A stretch of DNA of 54,370 bases, taken from Alkalihalobacillus bogoriensis ATCC BAA-922 (GTDB lineage Bacteria > Bacillota > Bacilli > Bacillales > Bacillaceae_F). The DNA lies in contig NZ_KK211278.1 of NCBI RefSeq assembly GCF_000621445.1, forward strand, positions 421,603 to 475,972, read 5' to 3'. Positions 1-8,472 of the stretch are shown here, one piece after another; positions within the stretch are counted from its first letter, which is position 1; every line of letters begins with the position of its first letter. A program made the position numbers and the translations under genes. The notes below the pieces were generated by a model that was not told the DNA's origin, searched no databases, and saw only the letters and a program-made list of their open reading frames with translations.

Positions 1-105
1 AAAGTGTCCTTCATAAAGGCGATGAAGGACAAAACAAGGAGAAAACGAAGCGAAAGTGTCCTTCATACAAATGAGATGGCTTCCCTGGAGAGAAGTGTCC
101 AATAG
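1..105. repeat. Short repeat region at left edge
   Basis: The 14-mer AAAGTGTCCTTCAT occurs at 1-14 and 53-66, 52 bp apart, with a partial copy at 92-100. An inverted copy (ATGAAGGACA) at 22-31 pairs with the first to form a hairpin of about 10 bp. No gene is visible. The unit may continue outside the window. Confidence 0.6.
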
Positions 106-306
106 AAGGCATCTATCAGCTATGTTTGTTTAGTGTGTCATGAAAAGGAAAAGATACCTTTTGATTTAATGGATGGTGGCGATCCGATGACACCACCAAT
201 GTTTTCCTGTGAAACTTGTGGAGGAGAAATGTATCCCGAGTATTATAAAGGCGTACATGGAGTAGAGTACAGGCTTTCAGATTTGCAGGAAACAAAAAAG
301 GACTGA
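106..306 (+). pseudogene. Zinc-ribbon protein remnant, copy 1 (no start codon)
   Basis: An open frame of 66 codons ends at the TGA at 304-306. It encodes two CxxC pairs, CLVC near the start and CETC in the middle, followed by a conserved-looking GGDPMTPPMFSC stretch, so it reads like a small zinc-ribbon protein. The frame opens after a TAG at 103-105 and has no ATG or TTG start and no ribosome site. The only in-frame GTG (133) would cut off the first cysteine. A second, frameshifted copy lies at 38126-38325. Both are followed by the same terminator and the same 160-bp repeat, so this is probably a decayed passenger of a repeat. The function of the intact protein is unknown to me. Confidence 0.55.
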
Positions 307-335
307 GTGAGGTGGATTTCCTCACTCAGTTTTTC
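302..335 (+). terminator. Rho-independent terminator after zinc-ribbon remnant
   Basis: An 11-bp perfect stem (ACTGAGTGAGG / CCTCACTCAGT, loop 7) is followed by TTTTTCTT. It overlaps the TGA of the remnant, and the second remnant copy carries the same structure. Confidence 0.85.
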
Positions 336-349
336 TTAAAAGAGGGAGT

Positions 350-513
350 ATAAAAATTTTGGTGTAGCAGTGAAGCTTTGAAAGCTATTTCAAGAAGAGC
401 GAAGGCTCCGCACCTGCGCGTTTCACCCCAAGAAGAACACTTGGGGTTCACTGTCAAAAGCGGGCAGGGCTACGCACTTCGCTTGAAAGAAAAGACGCTC
501 CGCGTTTTTCTTA
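350..513 (+). repeat. Family-1 dispersed repeat, full copy A
   Basis: An element of about 160 bp starts with ATAAAAATTTTGG and contains GTGAAGCTTTGAAAGCT, an internal hairpin CCCCAAG...CTTGGGG and a tail hairpin ACGC-TCC-GCGT flanked by A and T runs. Near-identical copies lie at about 23208-23371, 38367-38534 and 47251-47414. Partial copies are at 17225-17320 (inverted) and 48038-48100. The tail edge TTTTTCTTA contains the complement of the proC stop codon, so on the minus strand the tail hairpin directly follows proC and can act as its terminator. Confidence 0.85.
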
Positions 514-1344
514 TTTTACATTGGACATGATCGTTCCTAATTCTTTAGACCGTTCTGTTGCTCTTACAATACATTTCACTAATGTTTCTTGAAATTGGTG
601 ATTTTCTAATATTTCAAGTCCTGCCTCGGTTGTTCCGCCTGGACTCATAACTTCTTTATAAAGCTGCTTTGCTGTTTTTGATGTTTGTTTATACCGCTTT
701 GCTGTACCAAATAACGTCTGTGTAATCAAAAGATGGGCTTCTTCTTTTTCAAGTCCGATCTCGGTTGCTGCTTGTTCCATCGCTTCAATGACATAATATA
801 AATAAGCAGGGCCACTGCCAGCAAGTCCGGTAACCGCATCTAATTTATGTTCAGGTACGACTGTCACCGTTCCAATCGCTTCAAAAAGAAGAATTGCATC
901 TGTCATTTCTTTTTCAGTCGCATAAAAGCCTGGTGACATCGCAGTAGCGGATTCGCCCACTTTCGCCGACGTGTTTGGCATTGTGCGAATGACACCTGCT
1001 TTGTGACCGAGTAGTTCACTAATATAAGTTGTTGAAATCCCTGCAGCAACCGAAATAATTAATTGCTTTTCTGTAGTGAAAGCTTTTATTTCTTCGATTG
1101 CATCTGTTACATGTTTCGGTTTCATCGCTAATAAAAGGATATCGGCTTCTTTCACGGCAGTGGTCTTATTTTCGGTAGGAGTTATACCGTATTGCTCAGA
1201 TAAATAAGCAAGGCGCTCTTTATCTGATTTGTTCATGACAGTGATTTGTTCAGGCTTCATCACGTTGTTAACAAGTAATCCGGCAATGATGGACTCGGCC
1301 ATTGAACCGGCTCCGATAAAAGCAATGTTTTTATGTTTATCCAT
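511..1344 (-). CDS. proC: Pyrroline-5-carboxylate reductase (ProC/ProI)
   Basis: This enzyme catalyses the last step of proline synthesis, reducing pyrroline-5-carboxylate with NAD(P)H in the cytoplasm. The N-terminal Rossmann motif reads IAFIGAGSMAESI, and the C-terminal dimerisation region holds the family signature around GLAGSGPAYLYYVIEAM and SPGGTTEAG. At 277 residues it has the usual length. I place the start at the ATG at 1344, which has AGGTG six bases upstream, rather than at the GTG at 1353, which directly abuts the proA stop. It is the third gene of the proB-proA-proC operon behind a T-box leader. Its stop lies at the edge of a family-1 repeat. Confidence 0.95.
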   Translation of the reverse strand: MDKHKNIAFIGAGSMAESIIAGLLVNNVMKPEQITVMNKSDKERLAYLSEQYGITPTENKTTAVKEADILLLAMKPKHVTDAIEEIKAFTTEKQLIISVAAGISTTYISELLGHKAGVIRTMPNTSAKVGESATAMSPGFYATEKEMTDAILLFEAIGTVTVVPEHKLDAVTGLAGSGPAYLYYVIEAMEQAATEIGLEKEEAHLLITQTLFGTAKRYKQTSKTAKQLYKEVMSPGGTTEAGLEILENHQFQETLVKCIVRATERSKELGTIMSNVK

Positions 1345-1353
1345 CGTTGACAC

Positions 1354-2601
1354 CTACCCTTTTATTTGTCCATTTCCTCGAATGATATATTTTGTTGATG
1401 TTAACGCTTGTAATCCCATTGGTCCTCTTGCATGAAGCTTTTGCGTGCTAATTCCAATTTCCGCTCCGAATCCAAATTCAAACCCGTCTGTAAAACGTGT
1501 TGATGCATTATGATAAACCGCAGCAGCGTCAACAAGAGAAAAGAAGGTGTCTACACTTTGTTGCTCTTCTGAAATAATCGCTTCAGAATGTTTAGTTCCA
1601 TAGAGGTGAATATGATCGATCGCCTCGTGAACGGAGGAAACAATTTTACAAGCCACTTTTAAATCTAAATATTCGGTTTGCCAATCTTCTTCTGTTGCTT
1701 GCATTACTTCATTTGTAATGCAGGAAGCTGCGTCATCACCGAAAATTTGCACATTTTTTTCGAGGAGTGCATGAAACAATTCTTTGCCATACTGTTTGGC
1801 CCACTCTTCGTGAACGATAATCGTTTCGGCCGCATTACAAACAGAAGGGCGTTGCGTTTTTGCATTCACAGCGATGGAAATCGCCATTTCTTTATCCGCT
1901 GTTTTGTCAATATAAATATGGCAATTGCCTTCACCTGTTTCAAGAACAGGGACAGAGGCGTTTTGGACAACGGTTTGAATAAGATTTGCTCCACCGCGCG
2001 GGATAAGAACATCTAAATATTCATTCAACTTTAACATTTTTGAAGCTGTTTCTCGGCTTGTATCTTCTAGAAGCTGAATGGTTTCTTTTGGTAATTCACT
2101 TTTCTCTAATGCACGGTGAAGAACAGCTACAATGGCTTTGTTTGAATGAATCGCTGATGAACTTCCTCGTAACAAGACAGCATTCCCTGTTTTTAAACAA
2201 AGGCTTGAAGCATCTACAGTTACATTCGGACGGGCTTCGTAAATCATCCCGATTACCCCTAAAGGAACTCTTATTTTTTGAATCGCTATTCCATTTGGAC
2301 GGGTGAAAGCCTCAAGTTCTTCTCCAATTGGATCAGGTAATTCGATAACTTGTTTCACACCTGTCGCCATATCTGTTATCCGTTGTTCTGTTAATGTGAG
2401 GCGGTCAAGCAAGGCATTGGTAAAGCCCTTAGCTTTCCCAGCTTCTAAATCTTTTTTATTTTGTTCGATAATAAAGTCTTTTTCAGCTAGAAGTTGTTCA
2501 GCCATGAAATGGAGTGCTGCATTTTTTTGTCCTGTTGTTTTTACAGCAAGTGTAGTGGCAAGACTTTTCGCTTTTTTTCCTTTTTCGATTAATTCACTCA
2601 T
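1354..2601 (-). CDS. proA: Glutamate-5-semialdehyde dehydrogenase (gamma-glutamyl phosphate reductase)
   Basis: This is the second step of proline synthesis: NADPH-dependent reduction of gamma-glutamyl phosphate to glutamate semialdehyde, which cyclises spontaneously to pyrroline-5-carboxylate. The 415-residue length is normal. The catalytic cysteine is in [11 protein letters not shown], and the sugar- and nucleotide-binding parts of the aldehyde dehydrogenase fold are present ([20 protein letters not shown]). Its ATG overlaps the proB stop by four bases (ATGA), with AAGGAGAAG upstream, so translation is probably coupled. ProA and ProB normally work as a pair that channels the labile phosphate intermediate. 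Confidence 0.96.
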   Translation of the reverse strand: MSELIEKGKKAKSLATTLAVKTTGQKNAALHFMAEQLLAEKDFIIEQNKKDLEAGKAKGFTNALLDRLTLTEQRITDMATGVKQVIELPDPIGEELEAFTRPNGIAIQKIRVPLGVIGMIYEARPNVTVDASSLCLKTGNAVLLRGSSSAIHSNKAIVAVLHRALEKSELPKETIQLLEDTSRETASKMLKLNEYLDVLIPRGGANLIQTVVQNASVPVLETGEGNCHIYIDKTADKEMAISIAVNAKTQRPSVCNAAETIIVHEEWAKQYGKELFHALLEKNVQIFGDDAASCITNEVMQATEEDWQTEYLDLKVACKIVSSVHEAIDHIHLYGTKHSEAIISEEQQSVDTFFSLVDAAAVYHNASTRFTDGFEFGFGAEIGISTQKLHARGPMGLQALTSTKYIIRGNGQIKG

Positions 2602-3722
2602 TTAATCATCTTCTCCTTCGTTAATGTTACCCAATTATCTCTATGAATGACCTCAGATTTGTCTCTATTTATTTGTTTATTGGCTTGCTCACTTGATAAT
2701 CCTTTAATTAAAGAGAGATCTAATGATGAGATGTCAATTTGTCCTTTGCCGATTAGTTCACCTTTTTCATTGGTGACTTCTACAACTTGACCCGCAGCAA
2801 ATGTTCCTTTTACAGATTTCACACCTGCTGGGAGAAGACTTTTTCCATTTTTAATGACGGCTTTTACAGCACCATCATCAATCATGATTTGTCCTGACAC
2901 ATCTGAATGAAAAGCAAGCCATTGTTTTTTATTTGTAATGGATGTATGGGCGGAATAACCAATATACGTTCCATCCCCTTTTCCATTAACAATATCAAGT
3001 AGTTTTTGCGAACCTTCTCCTGTACCGATAAACACTTTAACACCAAGGGAGAGAGCGGTTTTTGCAGCTTCGATTTTCGAGCGCATTCCTCCTGTACCGA
3101 CTTTTGAACCAGATCCACCTGCGACTTTCATTAATTCTTCAGACACAGCAGGCAAAAAGGTGAATTTTTTTGCCTTTGGATTTTTGTGAGGATTTGCGTC
3201 GTACAAACCATTAATATCTGTTAAAATAACGAGGAAGTTTGCGTGAACGAGTCCGCTAACGAGAGCGGATAACATATCATTGTCACCAAAAGTTAGTTCT
3301 TCAATAGAAACGGAATCATTTTCGTTTATAATCGGCAACACGTTCCGTTTTAGTAATTCAGTTAAAGTAGAGTAGGCATTATGATATTGCTCATTGTTCG
3401 CAAAGTTATGGCGCGTTAATAAAAGTTGGGCAGTCACCAGATTATGCTTTTTACATTCTTCAGCATATCCTTGCATTAGTAAGCTTTGACCGACCGCCGC
3501 TGCTGCCTGTTTTCCGGCAATCGTCACAGGACGATTCGGATAACCAAGGTCAGAAAATCCAGCAGCTACAGCGCCAGAAGAAATTAAAATAACGTCATGA
3601 CCTGCTCGTTTTAATGCAGCAATGGCCGCAACATGCTCGGTTACTTTTTCTTTGCTAAGTTTGCCAGTCCCTGTTGTTAAAGAACTACTCCCAATTTTTA
3701 CGACTATTCGTTGCTTCGTCAT
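2598..3722 (-). CDS. proB: Glutamate 5-kinase with C-terminal PUA domain
   Basis: This enzyme phosphorylates glutamate with ATP to open the proline pathway, and in most bacteria it is the feedback-inhibited step. The amino acid kinase domain covers about residues 1-250: [10 protein letters not shown] for nucleotide binding, [16 protein letters not shown] and a [12 protein letters not shown] loop. A PUA domain follows from about residue 275. The 374-residue length is typical. The ribosome site is weak (GGGATAGCG). It is the first gene of the operon and lies directly behind a tRNA-Pro-type T-box leader, so the whole operon should respond to proline supply. Confidence 0.96.
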   Translation of the reverse strand: MTKQRIVVKIGSSSLTTGTGKLSKEKVTEHVAAIAALKRAGHDVILISSGAVAAGFSDLGYPNRPVTIAGKQAAAAVGQSLLMQGYAEECKKHNLVTAQLLLTRHNFANNEQYHNAYSTLTELLKRNVLPIINENDSVSIEELTFGDNDMLSALVSGLVHANFLVILTDINGLYDANPHKNPKAKKFTFLPAVSEELMKVAGGSGSKVGTGGMRSKIEAAKTALSLGVKVFIGTGEGSQKLLDIVNGKGDGTYIGYSAHTSITNKKQWLAFHSDVSGQIMIDDGAVKAVIKNGKSLLPAGVKSVKGTFAAGQVVEVTNEKGELIGKGQIDISSLDLSLIKGLSSEQANKQINRDKSEVIHRDNWVTLTKEKMIK

Positions 3723-3760
3723 CGCTATCCCTCATTTTTCTTGATAAAATGGAAAATAAA

Positions 3761-3998
3761 AAAACTCCTCTGTCCTTATAAAAGGACGGAAGAGTTTGAT
3801 TCCGCGGTACCACCTTCGTTGGCAAGAGTTTTCTTGCCCGCTCTAATCCTTGTATCGTAAGGAGACGGTTAGGTTTTCCCTAACAGCTCAAGGGCAGGTT
3901 CGACCGTTCAGTGGTGACGAAACCTTTCAGCCGGTGAGTTTCGCTCTCTGGACACATGAATGATGTACTAATCCCTGTCAACGCTCATATATACTTTG
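3761..3998 (-). promoter_or_regulatory. T-box riboswitch leader of proBAC (tRNA-Pro type)
   Basis: On the minus strand the leader contains the T-box core AAGGTGGTACCGCGGA (3801-3816), followed by a terminator hairpin at 3761-3797 (CTCTTCCGTCCT / AGGACAGAGGAG and a T run). Upstream are stem-I features: AGAGAGCGAAACT and a GGCTGAAA motif. A plausible specifier is CCU (3896-3898) in the context CGAACCTG, a proline codon followed by a purine. Uncharged tRNA-Pro should pair with it and prevent termination. The T-box assignment is firm. The specifier position is my inference from the motif. Confidence 0.92.
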
Positions 3999-4004
3999 GT
4001 GTTT

Positions 4005-4033
4005 ATTATATGTTTTGTTTTATTTATCGTCAA
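4005..4033 (-). promoter_or_regulatory. Sigma-A promoter of the proBAC T-box leader
   Basis: TTGACG (4028-4033 complement), a 17-bp spacer and TATAAT (4005-4010 complement) stand just upstream of the first T-box stem. This is a near-consensus vegetative promoter. Confidence 0.8.
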
Positions 4034-4073
4034 GATTGATTTTTAAATTACCTAGAAGAAAGAAGGATAATTC

Positions 4074-4859
4074 ATGTTAAACAATAAGATTATTGTGATT
4101 ACTGGTGCATCAAGTGGATTAGGAAAAGAAATTGCAATTGAAGTCGCAAGAAACAATGGGATTCCCGTCCTTGTTGCAAGACGGATCGATAAATTAATGG
4201 AGTTGCAGCATTTTATTTCAACAGAGTTTCATGTGACAGCTCCTGTGTATGAGCTTGATGTTTGTTCGATTGATAGTGTCCGCTCGACATTTGCGACGAT
4301 TTTCGTTGATATGGAACGAGTCGATGTATTAATAAACAATGCTGGAATGGCGGTGTTTGATGATTTCATTGACGCTACATATGAAGATATGACCAATATG
4401 GTGGAAGTAAATGTGATGGGGGTGCTTGCTTGTACAAAAGCGGTTTTACCTCATATGCTTGAACAAAATCAAGGTCATATCATTATGATTGCTTCCCAAG
4501 CAGGAAAAATCGCGACTCCAAAATCGAGTGTATATGCGGCAACAAAACATGCCGTACTTGGATTTACAAACTCATTACGAATGGAACTTCACGATAGTGG
4601 GATTGAGGTAAGTGCCGTTAATCCGGGACCGATTCAAACGCCTTTTTTTGACCAAGCTGATCGAAGCGGAACATATGTAAAAAACGTAGAAAAGCTTATG
4701 TTATCTCCAACAAAAGTTGCGAATCGGATTGTAAACCTGATTGATAAACCAAAACGAGAGTTAAATTTACCTTGGTGGATGAATGTTGGTTCAGTTCTTT
4801 ATCAAGTGATGCCAAAAGTGGTGGAAAAAATCGGTGGGAAAAAGTTTTATCAAAAATAA
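4074..4859 (+). CDS. Short-chain dehydrogenase/reductase, YqjQ-like
   Basis: This is an NAD(P)-dependent oxidoreductase of the classical SDR family, with unknown substrate. The cofactor motif TGASSGLG is at residues 10-17, followed by NNAG and the catalytic Ser and Tyr-x3-Lys (ASQAGKIATPKSSVYAATK). The 261-residue length is normal for the family. A C-terminal extension (LPWWMNVGSVLYQVMPKVV) may be membrane-associated, as in YqjQ-type proteins. AAGAAGGA lies upstream of the ATG. The gene is divergent from proB and convergent with the YqzH gene, whose stop immediately follows. It resembles B. subtilis YqjQ in sequence and position. Confidence 0.88.
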   Translation: MLNNKIIVITGASSGLGKEIAIEVARNNGIPVLVARRIDKLMELQHFISTEFHVTAPVYELDVCSIDSVRSTFATIFVDMERVDVLINNAGMAVFDDFIDATYEDMTNMVEVNVMGVLACTKAVLPHMLEQNQGHIIMIASQAGKIATPKSSVYAATKHAVLGFTNSLRMELHDSGIEVSAVNPGPIQTPFFDQADRSGTYVKNVEKLMLSPTKVANRIVNLIDKPKRELNLPWWMNVGSVLYQVMPKVVEKIGGKKFYQK

Positions 4860-5051
4860 TTATGTCGTTAACCATTCATAAATGACATCATGAATAATTT
4901 CATATAAATCCTCAGATTCACCTTGTTCTACTTTTTTGTAAATGGTATTTAGTAGTTGTTGTAATTCAATTTCTGATATTGAGATAAACTCATCTTGAAT
5001 ATAACTTTCTGTAATTTGTTTGATTTTTTTATAAAGAAACTCTTTATCCAT
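4860..5051 (-). CDS. YqzH-like small protein
   Basis: This is a 63-residue acidic protein (start MDKEFLYKKIKQITESYIQD, end DVIYEWLTT) that matches my recollection of the YqzH family, whose function is unknown. It appears all-helical, without signal peptide or membrane segment. The ribosome site is AAAGAAGGAAAAA before the ATG. It is convergent with the SDR gene, with the two stops adjacent. Confidence 0.75.
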   Translation of the reverse strand: MDKEFLYKKIKQITESYIQDEFISISEIELQQLLNTIYKKVEQGESEDLYEIIHDVIYEWLTT

Positions 5052-5090
5052 TTTTTCCTTCTTTCTGTGAGGCGATTAATTACGGACATC

Positions 5091-5122
5091 GGTTCTCATC
5101 AATAAGAGAACCGACGTCCGAT
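5091..5122. terminator. Hairpin downstream of yqeG-like gene
   Basis: A long imperfect stem (CGGACATCGGTTCTC / GAGAACCGACGTCCG, loop ATCAATAA) lies five bases past the stop of the minus-strand phosphatase gene. The T run (GTTTTTACC) is better on the plus strand. It lies between two minus-strand genes. Confidence 0.65.
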
Positions 5123-5126
5123 GTTT

Positions 5127-5615
5127 TTACCAGAACTTTCTAATGATATTTTCCACTTTTCTTTTTACTTTTATTTGTATCGGCTCATGCTCTGCTCCAA
5201 TTGGTGCTACGAGACCCGTTTTCATTCCTAAACGCTTTCCACACCATACATCGGTAAACACTTGGTCACCTAAAAATAAGCTTGTTTCTTTTGTTGCTCC
5301 TACTGTACGCATATGCTTTTGAATTTCTGTAACAGTCGGTTTATTGCAATGACCATAACCGTGGATTTGATACGGGTTACAAAATTTATCCACTCGGCTT
5401 TGGTTATTGTTTGAAACAATCACAAGCGTTACTTTTTCTTCACGAAGCATTTCAATCCATTGTTCTACTTCTTTATCCCCAAGTTTATTATGGATTGCAA
5501 GCGTAGAGTCTAAATCTGAAAAAATCGTTTTTATGTTATAGCGTTCCAACCACTTAGGTGTAATATCTGAGAAGTGATGTAGCGCGAAGTCCGGTTTAAA
5601 ATACTTCATAAACAA
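5127..5615 (-). CDS. YqeG-family HAD phosphatase (class IIIA)
   Basis: This 162-residue protein belongs to the HAD superfamily. The nucleophile motif I is SDLDSTLAIH, motif II is LVIVSNNN and motif III is the LGDQVFTDVW loop, so all catalytic elements are present. YqeG-type enzymes are single-domain phosphatases lacking a large cap. A phosphatidylglycerophosphate-like role has been shown for related eukaryotic members, but the bacterial substrate here is unknown. The 162 residues are close to the roughly 172 of B. subtilis YqeG. AGAGGGA precedes the start. Confidence 0.88.
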   Translation of the reverse strand: MFMKYFKPDFALHHFSDITPKWLERYNIKTIFSDLDSTLAIHNKLGDKEVEQWIEMLREEKVTLVIVSNNNQSRVDKFCNPYQIHGYGHCNKPTVTEIQKHMRTVGATKETSLFLGDQVFTDVWCGKRLGMKTGLVAPIGAEHEPIQIKVKRKVENIIRKFW

Positions 5616-5663
5616 TCCCTCTTTTTCTATATGTAGTAACTTGGTCTATTATAAATGACCAAG

Positions 5664-5807
5664 CTAGGAAGTGGAAGGGTGTTTTTCAGTTTGGTTATGA
5701 TGATGATCTTCATCATAAGCAATTAAGACAACATTTAGTTCTTCCTCTAAGCCTTTAATTTTTTCGAGTTCATTAGGCTTTAATTGAGCGACATGGTAGT
5801 GCTCCAT
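5664..5807 (-). CDS. Small hypothetical protein, 47 aa
   Basis: The ATG follows a strong ribosome site (GGAGGTGATAAAG). The peptide begins MEHYHVAQLKPNELEKIKGL, is charged and probably helical, and ends in a His-rich hydrophilic tail (DEDHHHNQ). A hairpin CTTGGTC/GACCAAG (5642-5664) overlaps its stop. I do not recognise the family. The His/Asp tail could bind metal, but that is speculation. It is transcribed toward yqeG and divergent from the Mn-catalase gene. Confidence 0.65.
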   Translation of the reverse strand: MEHYHVAQLKPNELEKIKGLEEELNVVLIAYDEDHHHNQTEKHPSTS

Positions 5808-5880
5808 CTTTATCACCTCCGTTGTTAGCATGTGTTAAACAAGGTCAGTCTATGAACGGAAAATATGTGGAATAGGCCAA

Positions 5881-5898
5881 CCTTATTTTCGAATAAGG
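5881..5898 (+). promoter_or_regulatory. UUCG hairpin in Mn-catalase leader
   Basis: CCTTATT-TTCG-AATAAGG is a perfect 7-bp stem with a UUCG tetraloop, about 30 bases ahead of the ribosome site. It could stabilise the mRNA 5' region. There is no T run, so it is not a terminator. Confidence 0.5.
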
Positions 5899-5939
5899 TA
5901 AAAAGTAATGAGTTTATCTTAAAGAGGAGGCCAACTACT

Positions 5940-6788
5940 TTGTTTTATCATGTGAAGCAACTTCAATATCATGCAAAACCTGAACGTCCAGACCCTGTCT
6001 ATGCAAAAAAACTTCAAGAAATTTTAGGTGGTCAGTTTGGCGAGATTTCAGTTGCGCTCCAATACTTTTTCCAAGGATGGAACACTCGTGGAGATGGAAA
6101 ATATCGCGATTTATTATTTGATACAGGAGCAGAAGAATTTGCACATGTTGAAATGTTAGCCACGATGATCGCGCGATTATTAGATGGTGCGCCTGTTGGA
6201 GATCAAGAACTAGCTGCTCAAGATCCTGTGATCGGGGCTGTGTTAGGTGGAATGAATCCGCAACATGCGATTGTTTCTGGTTTAGGAGCAATGCCTGCAG
6301 ATAGTGTTGGGAATCCATGGACAGCCAAATACATCGATGCTAGTGGAAATTTATTAGCGGATTTCCGTGCGAACTTAACAGCGGAGTCAAAAGGGCGCTT
6401 GCAAGCGGTTCGTCTTTATGAAATGACGACAGACCCTGGTGTGAAAGATATGCTTTCTTTTTTAATTGCCCGTGATACAATGCATCAAAACCAATGGTAT
6501 GCGGCGATTTGTGAGCTTGAGGAAAAAGAAAATATTGTAGTTCCGAGCACATTCCCTCGTGAGTTAGAAAAGTCAGAGGTTGCTTATGATTTTTATAATT
6601 TATCAAAAGGGGATGAAAGTAGTAAAGGCCGTTGGGCTCATGGACCGAGTATGGATGGGTTAGGACAGTTTAATTATGTTGCCACACCACAACCATATGG
6701 AAAAATTCCGCGACTTCGTCCAGCACCACCGTATATGCACAATACATTACTTCCAGCACCACCGCATCACCCGCCGAATTTAGTTTAA
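5940..6788 (+). CDS. Manganese catalase (YdbD/CotJC type)
   Basis: This enzyme disproportionates hydrogen peroxide using a di-manganese centre. The ferritin-like helices keep the likely ligands: Glu in GQFGEISVALQ, Glu and His in TGAEEFAHVEM, Glu in NLTAESKGRLQ, and His in ARDTMHQNQW. I start it at TTG 5940 (reading FYHVKQLQYHAKPERP), because AGAGGAGG lies about eight bases upstream; the upstream frame from 5865 has no such site. The product is 282 residues, close to YdbD. The C-terminus is Pro/His-rich (RPAPPYMHNT...APPHHPPNLV). A terminator follows at 6805-6834. It may belong to oxidative-stress or spore-coat functions. Confidence 0.92.
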   Translation: MFYHVKQLQYHAKPERPDPVYAKKLQEILGGQFGEISVALQYFFQGWNTRGDGKYRDLLFDTGAEEFAHVEMLATMIARLLDGAPVGDQELAAQDPVIGAVLGGMNPQHAIVSGLGAMPADSVGNPWTAKYIDASGNLLADFRANLTAESKGRLQAVRLYEMTTDPGVKDMLSFLIARDTMHQNQWYAAICELEEKENIVVPSTFPRELEKSEVAYDFYNLSKGDESSKGRWAHGPSMDGLGQFNYVATPQPYGKIPRLRPAPPYMHNTLLPAPPHHPPNLV

Positions 6789-6804
6789 CAATGACTATTA
6801 GTAC

Positions 6805-6834
6805 GCTGTCGAGAATGTATCGGCAGCTTTTTTA
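6805..6834 (+). terminator. Terminator of Mn-catalase gene
   Basis: The stem GCTGTCGA / TCGGCAGC has one G-T pair and a 7-base loop, followed by six T. Confidence 0.85.
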
Positions 6835-6897
6835 TTGTTAGGTAACTATAAAATAGTCGACCTGTGGGTAACATTGCTCTAGTGTTTATGGTAATGA

Positions 6898-7042
6898 AGC
6901 GGCCATGAAAGCCGTTATCTGTGAACATGGCTAGCGTTTTGGAACGTTGGTGGCCACATGAGCAGTTAATCATAATATATCGCAAGGAATAGAGTGGCTT
7001 TTGCGTGAATAAGTGCTCACAAATAACGGCTGCTCTGACCGC
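6898..7042. repeat. Family-2 repeat pair (cluster A) in a 400-bp gene-free stretch
   Basis: The stretch 6789-7190 has no credible gene. Besides the catalase terminator it holds an inverted family-2 motif at 6898-6918 (complement ATAACGGCTTTCATGGCCGCT without its last base) and a direct one at 7022-7042 (AATAACGGCTGCTCTGACCG). The two copies are more diverged and farther apart (124 bp) than in the other clusters. The rest is AT-rich and leads into the promoter at 7118-7146. Confidence 0.55.
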
Positions 7043-7117
7043 AAAAATGAGAGATGTTGAATTAATAGTACTACGGGAAAAAAAGTATACTACACGTTTT
7101 TTGGTATTTTTTATAAA

Positions 7118-7146
7118 TTGAAACCGAACGTATATTCCCTTATAAT
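7118..7146 (+). promoter_or_regulatory. Sigma-A promoter with LexA (DinR)-like box
   Basis: TTGAAA (7118-7123), a 17-bp spacer and TATAAT (7141-7146) form a strong promoter. Inside the spacer, CGAACGTATATTCC (7125-7138) matches the Gram-positive LexA consensus CGAACRNRYGTTYG at 12 of 14 positions by my count. This fits SOS control of the translesion polymerase that follows. Confidence 0.75.
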
Positions 7147-7190
7147 GAAAACTATAATAAGAACATAAGTTCTCTTTAGGGGGCATTATT

Positions 7191-8456
7191 TTGGATCCAA
7201 TGATGATGTATCAGACGATGAAACAGCGAACGATTCTTTGTGTGGATATGAAAAGTTTTTATGCAAGCTGTTCGGCTTTAGCGTTAGGGCTTGACCCGAT
7301 GGAATGCTATTTAGCTGTTGTTGCAGATACAACTCGCTCAGGGAGTGTTGTGTTAGCAGCCACCCCTAAATTAAAAAAAGATTTTAATATTAAAACAGGA
7401 AATCGCTTATTTGAAATTCCAAAAGACCCAAGAATTCATCTTGTGAATGCGCAAATGGGATTATATTTAGATATTTCAACACAGTTAACCCGTTTTTTTA
7501 CAACCTATGTCCCATTTGAGTCTATTCATGTGTATAGCGTAGATGAAAGTTTTCTTCAAGCTGATGGAACAGAGCGACTGTGGGGGAATGGAGTAGAATT
7601 AGCGGAAAAAATAAGAGAAGATATGTTACGTGAATTTGGTTTAACTTGTTCAATTGGAGTCGGACCAAATATGCTCATGTCGAAGCTATGCCTTGATTTA
7701 GATGCGAAAAAAGCAGGTGTGGCTAAGTGGGATTTTGATGATTTGCAAGCTAAATTATGGCCATTGCCATTACAAGCGATGTGGGGCATAGGATCGAGGA
7801 TGGAAAAAAGGTTGAACCGTTTAGGAATTCGGACAGTCGGACATTTAGCTCATTTTAGTTTGAAAAAGCTTGAGAAAGAATTTGGTGTGATGGGAAATCA
7901 ATTGTATTATCATGCCTGGGGAATTGATTTGTCTGAATTAGGAGCACCAATTATGCAAGGCCAAGTTAGTTTTGCAAAAGGTCAAATTTTATTACGTGAT
8001 TATGAAAAAGAAGAAGATATAAAGTGCGTGTTGTTAGAAATGTGTGAAGAAGTTGGGAGACGCGCAAGAAAAGCGAGAAAAGCAGGGCGGACGATTAGTT
8101 TAGGAATGGGATATAGCAAGCAACAGGATGACGGCGGGTTTCATCGTTCCATGTCCATTGATGAACCAACAAATTTAACGATGGATCTTTATCGAACTTG
8201 TTTACAGTTGATGAAAAAGCATTATCGTGGTGAAGTGGTTCGTCAGATTACAATTACATTATCGAATGTCTTTGATGATACCGCTCAGCAGCTTAGTTTG
8301 TTTGATCAAAACAAACCACGTCAAAAGGATTTAAGTTATGTAATGGATGCGATTCGGGACAAGCATGGATCGACAGCACTTCTTCGCGCTGTTTCTTATA
8401 CAAAAGCAGGTACAGCTCGCTATCGTTCCACACTTCTAGGTGGTCATAAAGCTTAA
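7191..8456 (+). CDS. Y-family DNA polymerase (YqjW/UvrX, UV-damage repair)
   Basis: This is a translesion polymerase related to B. subtilis PolY2 (YqjW) and phage UvrX. The catalytic carboxylates are visible in CVDMKSFYASC and YSVDESFL. The palm/finger region (VAATP-like VLAATPKLKK), a helix-hairpin-helix region (WGIGSRMEKRLNRLGIRTVGHL) and the little-finger domain follow. A short beta-clamp-like motif QLSLF lies near residue 370. The TTG start at 7191 is preferred because TAGGGGG sits seven bases upstream, while the ATGs at 7200 and beyond are too far. The 421-residue length is normal. It forms an operon with the YolD-like gene, a conserved pairing. Confidence 0.93.
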   Translation: MDPMMMYQTMKQRTILCVDMKSFYASCSALALGLDPMECYLAVVADTTRSGSVVLAATPKLKKDFNIKTGNRLFEIPKDPRIHLVNAQMGLYLDISTQLTRFFTTYVPFESIHVYSVDESFLQADGTERLWGNGVELAEKIREDMLREFGLTCSIGVGPNMLMSKLCLDLDAKKAGVAKWDFDDLQAKLWPLPLQAMWGIGSRMEKRLNRLGIRTVGHLAHFSLKKLEKEFGVMGNQLYYHAWGIDLSELGAPIMQGQVSFAKGQILLRDYEKEEDIKCVLLEMCEEVGRRARKARKAGRTISLGMGYSKQQDDGGFHRSMSIDEPTNLTMDLYRTCLQLMKKHYRGEVVRQITITLSNVFDDTAQQLSLFDQNKPRQKDLSYVMDAIRDKHGSTALLRAVSYTKAGTARYRSTLLGGHKA

Positions 8457-8472
8457 GTGTGAGGGGAGAAAA

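Noticed and set aside
116-325. Minus-strand open frame of 69 codons, similar to one at 38144-38344
   Set aside because: The similarity comes from the DNA repeat. The plus strand carries the CxxC pairs and the terminator, and the minus frames have no ribosome site or plausible protein features.
5865-5939. Upstream extension of the Mn-catalase frame
   Set aside because: It has no ribosome site and runs through a UUCG hairpin and the AGAGGAGG that serves TTG 5940.
6785-7186. Minus-strand frame of 133 codons in the 400-bp gap
   Set aside because: It runs through the catalase terminator, two family-2 motifs and the promoter of the polymerase gene, with no ribosome site.
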